From the NCBI GenBank assembly GCA_004352715.1, contig SCFE01000109.1, positions 1,148,326 to 1,212,325 of the forward strand: a DNA stretch of 64,000 nt, in the 5' to 3' direction. Positions within the stretch are counted from its first letter, which is position 1. Each line of letters starts with the position of its first letter. The notes under the pieces are model-generated. The model did no database searches. It was not told where the DNA came from and saw nothing but the letters and a program-made list of their open reading frames with translations. This DNA comes from Hofstenia miamia. Taxonomy: Eukaryota > Xenacoelomorpha > Acoela. The position numbers were made by a program, and so were the translations under genes. Shown here piece after piece: positions 54,712 to 64,000 of this stretch.

Positions 54712-55351
54712 GTTAGTTGTTGTGACTTAAGTTTTCAAACATACCTACGTATTAAATCAAAACATTCTTTCACTATTTTTATATTGCCTACGTTAATAAG
54801 TTATATTATTATTATCCTAATATTCGAGCAGAAAAATATTCGTCATATTACTAAGGAAACAAATAGCCTCGATGCGAAAGTTATTACAGTATATTCCATC
54901 ACTAAGTGGTCTCATCTGTGTTTCTTCCCTGAAGTCTTTTCGAAATCGCATCATTTTAAATGCCGGAGAATTTTGATTAACATTATATGCAATTGATTAC
55001 AAGGAATTTCAGTATATCCTGTGATTTGAGCTGTGTTTCAAGTTCGTATTCACAATCTGTTTTTTTGGAAAGCAAATTTTGGTAGTTAGAGTTTTAAAAT
55101 AATGAATGTTGATCAGTTTTTTTTCTAATCTCTTTAAGGTAACGCAATCATAACGTCAATGTCGCAGCAAATTGTTTGCATCCGTCAATGATTTTTTTTC
55201 AAAAAATAATTTAATAATTTTTTTACTAGTATCTTTCCTCTAATTATTTCTTAGATTATAAATTTCATATATCAATACGTAACTTACTAAATTTAAGGTA
55301 GTTTTTGCTTTGTATTATCCTTGATATTTAAATGTATTAAGGTGTATTTAG
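54712..55351 (+). other. Exchanger intron
   Basis: This is an intron of about 640 bases between NHE exons, GTTAGT...GTATTTAG. Nothing else is supported. Confidence 0.8.
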
Positions 55352-55679
55352 GTTCTACAGGAGGTTTAGGAAAAATAGGCGTTTTGCAGGCATTGACGTT
55401 AGGTTCGATTACCAGTGCAGTTGATCCCGTGAGCATTCTTGCAGTTTTTGAAGAAATTCACGTTAATGAAGTACTTCACACAATTGTCTTAGGGGAGTCT
55501 CTACTAAATGACGCAGTGACCGTTGCAGTGTTCCATGGAATGGAATCTATGGCTCATATTGGCGCCAGTAATATTGATTTTACTCATTTTTTAGCCGGAA
55601 CCACGTCTTTTTTTCTTGTCTTTTTGGGAGGTACATTAACGGGCGTAATTTGGGGGTACTTAGCAGCCTATGTTACAAG
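55352..55679 (+). CDS. Na+/H+ exchanger (NHE), third visible exon
   Basis: The exon encodes [20 protein letters not shown] and [20 protein letters not shown], followed by [15 protein letters not shown]. The family signature includes the S-A-V-D-P segment and the G-E-S-L-L-N-D-A motif whose Asp is essential for cation exchange; all are intact. Then come [18 protein letters not shown] and YVTR before the donor ACAAG|GTACGT. Two acceptors, GTATTTAG at 55350-55351 and TTCTACAG at 55359-55360, are both in phase and differ by nine bases (three residues, GST); I chose the first. Following exons (next expected segment V-R-x-x-E-P) are not recognised up to 64000. Confidence 0.92.
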
Positions 55680-56384
55680 GTACGTATTTATTTTTGAAAG
55701 ATTATTAATTAGATCGTTATACTATTGTTCTCATGCTTCAGTAGTTGAATTTATTTCTATAGTCCGCTTTTTCGCTAATTTGCTATACTTTTTCTAGCCT
55801 GTTTCCCAGATCAAATTTTTCTTTGAGTTTATCGGATTAACTAAATATCAATTGCATTTATACGGCAAGTCTTCCCTGATACCGGCTTCGTGTTTTTGAT
55901 GTTATGCCGCTTGCAAACGTTTTTGTTGGATGGCATTTACCAAAATCCAAAAATCGACATAAGAAAAAGCGCATTGGGTGCACGGGCCTTTTTGCCAGAA
56001 CCATTCAATAATCAGAAATCAGTCATAATTACGTGTCTAAATTTAATAGTGATTTTTTTCACTTCGCGCCTAAACAGCCTAGGAATTTTTTTTAATTATT
56101 GGTTGGTTCTTGAAAAAAAACTGTAAGCGCTTATAACTCACGAAATATTAAAGAAGTCAAGGTTAGTCGTTGTTTTCATGGCGTTTCGATCTCCTCAATA
56201 CATGAACATTAGACGTGTATAGACCTTATACCTTTTCAAGTACTTCAAGCTTAGAAACACATCTTAGTTCAAATTTTCGGCATTTCGTTCGAGCACGTAC
56301 ACCATATCGCATGAAATCCAAATTTTTGTTTGAAATGTGGAAAAACCGATTTGTCCTTTTATTGAGGCAGTTCAAGTTTAGAAT
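55680..56384. other. Intron or flank after the exchanger exon
   Basis: Open frames at 55890-56126 and 56215-56418 show no exchanger similarity. No gene is supported. Confidence 0.5.
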
Positions 56385-56855
56385 TTGTGGCAAAAGAAAG
56401 CTGGAGATAAGAATTTAACAATAAACATGAATGTGGAAATGGAAACAGAGAATCGGAATTTTTATTATATATCTGCGAGAAAGTCAAGTTGTTTCCTTTG
56501 TGAATATGACGGTACATTTGCTACTGTAATTTATAATTGGAGACAAGTTTCAATTGAACAGGGAGGATTTAATCGAAATATTACTATAAAGCTGTCTCAA
56601 TGCTTTTATTTTAAATGGGAATGCAAACTTGTAATTTATTCCAATAATGAATGCACCATTAATTCCAATTTGCTTAATTTTGTTGTTTACGAATTGTCCT
56701 GCGTCAGGTTAAATATTCCCATTACTAGTTTGGTTATTATAGCTACCTTTCCAATTTGTTATTGTACTTTCGCTTTGACGCGACGTAAGTTGCAAACTGA
56801 ATCTATATTTAGATTAAATTCTTTCAAATGGACGTTAGTTAGCATATTCTTTTAA
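56385..56855 (+). CDS. Unassigned 156-codon open frame
   Basis: The length is unusual for AT-rich non-coding DNA. The translation has a Cys-containing middle part (SSCFLCEYDG, QCFYFKWEC and NNECTIN), a hydrophobic segment near the C-terminus (SLVIIATFPICYCTFAL) followed by TRRK, and potential N-glycosylation sites. I do not recognise the family. It could be a decayed or chance frame, or an exon of an unrelated gene inside a long exchanger intron. I saw no strong flanking splice sites. Confidence 0.25.
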   Translation: MWQKKAGDKNLTINMNVEMETENRNFYYISARKSSCFLCEYDGTFATVIYNWRQVSIEQGGFNRNITIKLSQCFYFKWECKLVIYSNNECTINSNLLNFVVYELSCVRLNIPITSLVIIATFPICYCTFALTRRKLQTESIFRLNSFKWTLVSIFF

Positions 56856-58569
56856 ACTTCCTATAATTCTATTAAGCAATTTCTATTTATATTCGCTTTT
56901 CATTTTTTCCAATTTAAAACTATTGACTATTTTTGTACAAAAAAAACATCCGTTCTCATTACTTGTAACCAATGATGGACATTCTTTCAAAGTGTCTACA
57001 TAAACCCTACTCGAATCGCACATTTGGTTCCGGAAACCGGCCAGAATAGACGCAACAAAACATGGTATTGCCCGACTTCACTCTACTAGTCAACCCCAAA
57101 CAACGGTAACTCACTGTGCTGTATACAGATACATTTACTTCTTTATCAACAGGATTTCATTGAACAATATATATTAAAACTATTTTCTATTATCAATATG
57201 CAAATTTCCTCATTACCATAAATGTTTCAAGCCAATTGTAATGTTGAAAGCAGCATAGCCTAAAGTAATTTTGGTCTAAAGTATTTTTATGCCTATGAGT
57301 TTAACCCAATAAAAAATATGGTATTTATTTTGAAATGCTGTGAGCCCCAAAACAAGGAAGTTGATTTCATATCCACAATAATGGAAAATTGGTAATAATT
57401 ATTTAGAATAGACTATAGTGTGAGAGATTCCCTTTAAAGGTTTTATCACAAGAAGAATATTCGAAATGTTGCACACTATGGACTTTATGATTACACACAA
57501 TATTTTTCAGCATAAATATGAACTTAGGTGCTGTGATACATTTTTGGTCAACATATTTTTGGACCCATTTATATTTCTAGTATTTATTCAATGTGCCTTT
57601 CATTCTTTTGCAGCTGAAACCATTTTCCTGTTCGAGGAATTTTGTGGAACAAAATTTATTTAATGCTACTGTATAGATATAAAACCAACAAGTATGCTAA
57701 GTGTGACATGCTGTTATACTTTTTCTGTACAAATATTTCATTAGAAAATAGCCAGACTTGTCCATGGATTTTCAGATGTATGAAAATTTCCATGGATCTG
57801 AAAATGCGATCCATGAACTCGTGGATACTTCGTGGATCAAATATTTTAGCTCAATAGTAGAGTTATTATAGGCAATTGCTACAAGCAAATTGATATAAAA
57901 TTAGAGCATAGCGTACTAAAAAGAAAATCATTTGAATGTAGATTTTCTTAGATTTATCAAAATTTTCTGCATTTACTATCCAACATACCGCGATATAGGA
58001 AAATAGTATTGTAGGTGGTACGTTATCCTGCCGAGCTCTATTAATTTTGTTGTAATTTTCATTTTGCTGTTAAGGTACAACTGCTTTTTGACGATTTTTT
58101 TAATACTGTAGTGTTTTGTCCTTCATCCATTTGAAGGGGTGCGATTATATCTAATGGGAAACACCTATTTTATTTTTTTTATTTTTTCAAGATTCGTCAG
58201 GATCAGAACTTAATATATACCAGACCAATTTGGTGCCATTCGATTTCGTCTGTTTCCACTCCATTAATTATACTAATACCATGCTCTCGTGTGAGCTCAA
58301 GATATACTTCTATTAGTTTCACAATTTACATCGCTGTGCATCAAGTAGCACAGCAGCTATCTAAAAACGTATTACTAAAAATTTCTGTGTTTTCATCTGT
58401 TTTCTGGTAATCCCATAAAATTAATATCGTATTACAATCTTACAGCAGATGTTTTTGCCTTAGTGCCCTTACAGGCTGGGTGATTGTCTAATTATCAAAG
58501 TGAAGGAACAAATTTGCTTTGAAAGGGATAATGGTGTTGGCTATTTTACAACTTAGTGAAGCTGTGTTC
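56856..58569. other. Non-coding interval
   Basis: The frame at 57466-57663 has no clear homology. Near 57762-57810, ATCCATGG-type words in both orientations form a small imperfect inverted repeat. Nothing else is supported. Confidence 0.45.
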
Positions 58570-58893
58570 TATATATATATATATATATATANNNNNNNNN
58601 NNNNNNNNNNNNNNNNNNNNNNNNNNNNNNNNNNNNNNNNNNNNNNNNNNNNNNNNNNNNNNNNNNNNNNNNNNNNNNNNNNNNNNNNNNNNNNNNNNNN
58701 NNNNNNNNNNNNNNNNNNNNNNNNNNNNNNNNNNNNNNNNNNNNNNNNNNNNNNNNNNNNNNNNNNNNNNNNNNNNNNNNNNNNNNNNNNNNNNNNNNNN
58801 NNNNNNNNNNNNNNNNNNNNNNNNNNNNNNNNNNNNNNNNNNNNNNNNNNNNNNNNNNNNNNNNNNNNNNNNNATATATATATATATATATAT
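58570..58893. repeat. (TA)n microsatellite enclosing a 282-N gap
   Basis: (AT)n enters the gap from the left (58571-58591) and continues on the right (58874-58894, then GTGTGTGTAG). The gap was most likely caused by the microsatellite. Confidence 0.9.
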
Positions 58894-58894
58894 G

Positions 58895-61206
58895 TGTGTG
58901 TAGGAAATCCTGCACTACAGTGTTGTTTTGCACTACCTCACCATTTCTAATTTCGATTGAATTCATTCGATGTGATTCATTTTTAAGATGACTATCATTT
59001 TGATTTGTTCTACAATAGGACCCTTATGCAATTTTCTCGTCTTCTGTTTCAATTGCTCGCCAATTGCAGATCTAGTTATGCTTTGTTGTGCAGCGTGATA
59101 TTCCCTTGTGTATAATGAGAATTGCAGCAATGCCCTGTCATTTAATAAGGAGGCTCAAGTCTAACACATATCCTTTGTTGACGAAATTTATTTGCTTTTA
59201 AAAGGAGAGTTATTCACATGAGACATTTTATCCAACAGATTACGTCCTCAGTTTCAACACTTTTTAGTTTAATTATGCTCATATTAATAGCTATTTGATA
59301 TTTAATAGTTATGTTTTCGATATGCCTTAATTATAATCATAATAACTTTTGCTAATCGTCTCTAATATGGCATCCGGTATGTTTCCTGATCTTTTTCAAA
59401 GAAAATCGCATGAATGTGCTCGCCAGACTACCATAAACCTGTATACTATAATAGGCTTAGACGGAGAGAAATGCAGGCGCATGCTTTTTATTTAAAACCT
59501 TTTGAAAGGTTTATTTTATTGTTTAATATTTAATCATCGAAACTACCAACTATTGAAGGATGATTGAAAATTATTTGCTAGTTATTTACAAAAGGGGACT
59601 TGCACCAAATTTAGATTTTGTTGTAAAGTTTCTATATGGATAAGAAATTAATAGTAGTCGTCCAACCTTCAAAATACTTATATTTTGGAGATGTACTGCA
59701 TTTGCCTTAAAATTTTGCTACGTCAGTGGACCTTATTGGAAATTTCATAGGGATATTTATACTACGGTATGGATAAAAGTGCCCAAATTTTCTATAACTA
59801 AAAAATTCAATAAATGGGAATAGGTGATAGAAAAAATTCGAAAAACCGTTTTATCTACAATTCCATGAGAAACTGCGGTTCTCCCGTTTTTTTCAAAAAC
59901 GATCTAAACACTATTTGAATTTGCTATAAATTGTGATAAAAAAGTATTTTGTGATGTTTCATAAGATGCGACGTTTGTTTGGAATCAAAATTGAGTTCAG
60001 AATATTCTGTTAACAAATCCAGCTTAAAAACCATCTTTGTCCAAGATAATTTAATAGAAGATGCTACTCTTGTTCTACTGATATGAAGTAGCAACCCCCG
60101 AAGCTTGGCGAAATGAACCAAACATCCCTCAATATTGTCATTTTGGAATTGTCCCAATAATACATAACTTACTATATCTTTTGCAAACAATAGTTCAACT
60201 ATACCAATAAGCCCGTTTAAGGCATAGGTGTAAGCCGGTCGGGTCGACCCGCGTGACCGGCACTGGTCAGACCATCACAGGTCAAGTCAGTAAATTATGA
60301 CCGGCCGGTTTGAATCGGTCTAAAACCGGTCAAATAAAGACTGAGTGAATGACATAATTTAATTGAGTTTTGATGAAAATCGTAATTTTTAAATTTAATC
60401 TCCAACATTTCAAAATTGCATGCAACTGGATAAAATTTTGGTTTTACTTGAAGATTTTTTACTCAGTAGTTGACATAATTGCATCAATTGTAAAGATGAT
60501 GGTTGATTTGTATGTGCATTATGTTTTCAAATAATTTAGTAAAAGGGTGCGTTATTGAGATTTAACTAATTTTTCGCAATAGGGGTTCTCTATTTTTGTA
60601 TAAAGATGTTATATCTGATTTTTTCGTTATCTCCTGAAATTCGTTTTCAACTATGCATTGATTATTTGCAAATGATAAGTGGTCGCCAAATATATGAAAA
60701 AAATTCTTAATTATATAGAAAAGTAAATGATTTATTAATGTCTAAATTTCGTACAGTAACTTCAAATTCTTTTAAGGTAGAAAACCTAAATTGCAATTTC
60801 GACTTGCAATTTGATTGACTAAGTTCTAATAGGGGAATTTTGGAAAATTGAAGTTACCTAATTCCTTAAATTTAAGCATTTCTAGGTCGATTCACTTTCC
60901 AAAATAACTTGCCATATTGAATAACCTGCTCACATTGAAAAACATAATCCTTTAAAAAGCATTTAAAAATCTTCCCTAAGCAAAATATATTGCTAGTAAA
61001 TCATTGCTAGAATACAAACTCCATAAGGATGACAATGCGATAACTCGCTATTAAATTAGTACTATATTAATTTATTCATAGCATGAAAGATTTGTTTTGT
61101 AATTTAAGTAATTTGTGTATATGTGCTGTGTCATGGACTCCTAAATTATTATGTTATAATAATCTAGGAGTACATGGTTGTGTAAATATGTTTTGTTGCT
61201 CTTCAG
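58895..61206. other. Non-coding interval with a GACCGG-rich patch
   Basis: No gene is supported. Bases 60233-60330 stand out by GC content. Confidence 0.5.
60233..60330. repeat. Palindrome-rich GACCGG cluster
   Basis: Within 100 bases, CCGGTC or GACCGG occurs at least five times (GCCGGTCGGGTCGACCCG, GTGACCGGCA, TATGACCGGCCGGTTT, ATCGGTC and AAACCGGTCAAA). GGTCGACC and GACCGGCCGGT-type palindromes are present. This is very different in composition from its AT-rich surroundings. It may be the end of a DNA transposon or a regulatory cluster. Confidence 0.65.
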
Positions 61207-61245
<39 letters not shown>

Positions 61246-61728
61246 AATATATAGTAAAAATATATGTGAAAAAATTGAAACTAGCGAAATTCACCTTATT
61301 ACATGTCTCAAAGTTATTTCAGTCAGAGTTTTGCAATTTTGAAAGAATTAAGTTAGAAGACAGCATAAGTCATGAAAAAACGCATGCGTCAGCTCAAGTA
61401 TAGTAAAAAACGCATGCAAGTGTGTATATATCATTAGGCTAGGAAAATGCCATTTNTGAAAAAATTGAAACTAGCGAAATTCACCTTATTACATGTCTCA
61501 AAGTTATTTTAGTCAGAGTTTTGCAATTTTGAAAGAATTAAGTTAGAAGACAGCATAAGTCATGAGAATACGCATGCATCAGCTCAAGTATAGTAAAAAA
61601 ATGCATGCAAATGTGTACAAATCATTAGGCTAGGAAAATGCCATTTTAAGACATTATTTTTAAGTTGATTTATAAAATTCATACATATTGTCCCAAAAAG
61701 GATGTACTAATTGAAGATTGACTTTGTG

Positions 61729-61772
<44 letters not shown>

Positions 61773-61967
61773 TATATGGGAAAAAATTGAAACTAGCGAA
61801 ATTCACCTTATTACATGTCTCAAAGTTATTTCAGTCAGAGTTTTGCAATTTTGAAAGAATTAAGTTAGAAGACAGCATAAGTCATGAAAAAACGCATGCG
61901 TCAGCTCAAGTATAGTAAAAAACGCATGCAAGTGTGTATATATCATTAGGCTAGGAAAATGCCATTT
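61207..61967 (+). repeat. Tandem about 275-bp repeat units separated by (TA)n, cluster 1
   Basis: Units at 61261-61455, 61457-61730 and 61778-61967 share GAAACTAGCGAAATTCACC at the start, GTCTCAAAGTTATTT, TTTTGCAATTTTGAAAG and ACGCATGC words in the middle, and GCTAGGAAAATGCCATTT near the end. A complete unit ends TTGACTTTGTGTT and runs into (AT)n (61731-61766). The N at 61456 and the gap at 61968 cut units short, so the real copy number is unknown. Confidence 0.88.
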
Positions 61968-62597
61968 NNNNNNNNNNNNNNNNNNNNNNNNNNNNNNNNN
62001 NNNNNNNNNNNNNNNNNNNNNNNNNNNNNNNNNNNNNNNNNNNNNNNNNNNNNNNNNNNNNNNNNNNNNNNNNNNNNNNNNNNNNNNNNNNNNNNNNNNN
62101 NNNNNNNNNNNNNNNNNNNNNNNNNNNNNNNNNNNNNNNNNNNNNNNNNNNNNNNNNNNNNNNNNNNNNNNNNNNNNNNNNNNNNNNNNNNNNNNNNNNN
62201 NNNNNNNNNNNNNNNNNNNNNNNNNNNNNNNNNNNNNNNNNNNNNNNNNNNNNNNNNNNNNNNNNNNNNNNNNNNNNNNNNNNNNNNNNNNNNNNNNNNN
62301 NNNNNNNNNNNNNNNNNNNNNNNNNNNNNNNNNNNNNNNNNNNNNNNNNNNNNNNNNNNNNNNNNNNNNNNNNNNNNNNNNNNNNNNNNNNNNNNNNNNN
62401 NNNNNNNNNNNNNNNNNNNNNNNNNNNNNNNNNNNNNNNNNNNNNNNNNNNNNNNNNNNNNNNNNNNNNNNNNNNNNNNNNNNNNNNNNNNNNNNNNNNN
62501 NNNNNNNNNNNNNNNNNNNNNNNNNNNNNNNNNNNNNNNNNNNNNNNNNNNNNNNNNNNNNNNNNNNNNNNNNNNNNNNNNNNNNNNNNNNNNNNNN
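61968..62597. other. Assembly gap, 630 N
   Basis: The run of N starts in the middle of a repeat unit. Confidence 0.99.
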
Positions 62598-63370
62598 ATA
62601 CTGGTTTTATTATGTATTACGGCTTTAAGTATAGCAAATATGCGACCTCTTTGTTTAATTTCTATATTTAATATTTTCCATGTGTATTAACGAAAAAGTT
62701 TTGTTTTTTAACATGTATACTAGTCATTCATTTCTACTATTACCTATAAAATTCCATGCGCTTTTATTATGAAAAAGAATTATTGGTTGAAAAACCGTGA
62801 TACGATAAAACGTGTTACAATGAATTTTGACAAATGTGAAATGCGATTTTGAAAGTTTTCCCAAATTATACATGCATGCTTTTCCAAATTAAGGAAAATT
62901 TAATACGTGCGGTTTGTCATTGCGCCCTGTGTTTTTACATGTAATGGAAAATTAGTTATTATACATACACCCAACAAAGTGTTGTAAAATTAGCCAACAA
63001 TAGAAAATCACAAATGCCATGTATACTATGCAAGCGAGTGTAATGTATATATTAACAAAAATGTAATGCTAACAATTGTGATATTAACAAAGTGAAATTA
63101 GTCATACCGAAAAATGGCCCTTACCTGAATCATGAAAAATCAATTAAAAGCATCGCTACGTGAAATCCATTAGTAGACATACTTAAAAAATATGTGACGT
63201 CAGCGAAAACCCATTAGCGGAGATGTTAATCAAATGCTGAGTCACTAAAAACACTCCTCCAATATTGATGAATCAGCTAAGTGATACAAGAACTTCAGGG
63301 TGTACCAATGGAACGGGATCTTGACTATATACACTACTTAAATATATAAATTATAAATATATGTTAAAAA
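62598..63370. other. AT-rich interval between repeat clusters
   Basis: No gene is supported. AACTTCAGGGTGTACCAATG at about 63291 resembles the block near 48785. A TGACGTCA octamer lies at about 63194. Confidence 0.5.
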
Positions 63371-63649
63371 TATGTGAAAAAATTGAAACTAGCGAAATTC
63401 ACCTTAATACATGTCTCAAAGTGTTTTCAGTCAGAGTTTTGCAATTTTGAAAGCATTAAGTTAGACGACAGCATTAGTAATTCGAAAACGCATGCGTCAG
63501 CTCAAGTATAGTAAAAAAACGCATGCAAGTGTGTATATATCATTAGGCTAGGAAAATGCCATTTTCAGACATTATTTTAAAGTTCCGGGTGAGTTATTAA
63601 ATTTATTCATATTTTCCCAAAATAATATACTAATTGAAGAGAGACTTTT

Positions 63650-63704
<55 letters not shown>

Positions 63705-63988
63705 GTATATATATATCGAAAAAACGGAAAGCTAGCGAAATTCAACTTAATACATGTCTGCAAATTATTTCAGTGGGAGTTTTGCAATTTTGAATGCATT
63801 AAGCTAGAGGACAGCATAAGTCATGAGCAAAACTAATTCGTCAGCAGAAGTATAGTAAAAAAGCGAATGTGAGTGTATAAATAATGAGGAATTGAAAAAG
63901 TCATTTTCAGGAATTTTAGAATTCTGGAATTAATCAATTGATCTATATTGTCCCAAAAATCGTGTACTTATATAAGAAAGACTTTGTA
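63371..63988 (+). repeat. Tandem about 275-bp repeat units with (TA)n, cluster 2
   Basis: The unit at 63371-63653 is close to cluster 1. The unit at 63718-63988 is more diverged (for example AGCTAGCGAAATTCAACTT) but keeps the same word order. (TA)n tracts of about 48 bases (63654-63701) and at the window end (63989-64000) follow the units. Confidence 0.87.
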
Positions 63989-64000
63989 ATATATATATAT

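Noticed and set aside
57600-57663. AETIFLFEEF after a TTTTGCAG acceptor as the NHE S/A-E-T-x-I-F-x-F-L-G exon
   Set aside because: Only six residues match; the Gly and following helix are absent and there is no usable donor.
62598-62690. Hydrophobic frame after the gap as a later NHE exon (I-F-N-x-F-H-V)
   Set aside because: Spacing between the conserved Arg and Asn does not fit the exchanger family, and the frame begins inside a gap.
1-64000. tRNA or rRNA genes, CRISPR arrays and bacterial operon signals
   Set aside because: None was seen by eye on either strand; short direct repeats here are TE- or assembly-derived.

Overview
The window is animal nuclear DNA. It is AT-rich, with (TA)n microsatellites, spliced host exons, LTR and LINE retrotransposons, Tc1/mariner relatives and MITE-like elements. 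I see no prokaryotic gene organisation. The species cannot be named from the sequence; an invertebrate metazoan is the best reading, from the invertebrate-like orphan receptor, the mariner types and the TE mix. About 4.8 kb is N, in runs of about 1000, 870, 630, 282 and 21 bases. Six single Ns mark assembly joins, several of which leave directly duplicated sequence.

Host genes are few. A class A GPCR terminal exon lies at 3842-4448 (+). A TPR-repeat terminal exon lies at 24013-24930 (-). Three in-phase exons of a plasma-membrane-type Na+/H+ exchanger (SLC9A/NHE, closest in motifs to NHE3/NHE2) lie at about 50977-51163, 54478-54711 and 55352-55679 (+). The first exon, if any, and the later exons of that gene are not visible here.

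Most remaining recognisable content is mobile. The dominant family is one clade of Ty3/gypsy-like LTR elements, present at least five times: D (about 8076-10944, +), E2 (15478-19478, +, internally deleted), B (27738-28611, +, between gaps), C (33142-46870, +), and A (33569-44050, -). A is a nearly complete 10.5-kb copy, with both LTRs and a polypurine tract, inserted inside C. A, B and C share a long ORF after the integrase, in the position of env. It has no signal peptide or membrane segment and I cannot match it to a known domain; it is the best candidate here for something undescribed. A 15-nt motif recurs in clusters at the gag/pol and pol/ORF3 junctions of these elements.

Other mobile pieces are a DD41D mariner (2113-3425, -), a Tc1-like DD34E element (about 25548-26520, -), LINE reverse transcriptase fragments (22023-22280, 29766-30170, 39375-39575), and several MITE or foldback elements (5193-5404, 19485-20060, 20900-21133, 51943-52477). 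An AT-tract-bounded tandem repeat fills much of 61.2-64 kb. The gypsy copies are strongly CpG-depleted (none in 7089-12029) and carry mostly TGA nonsense codons. This fits methylation-driven decay, except that copy B keeps many CpGs.
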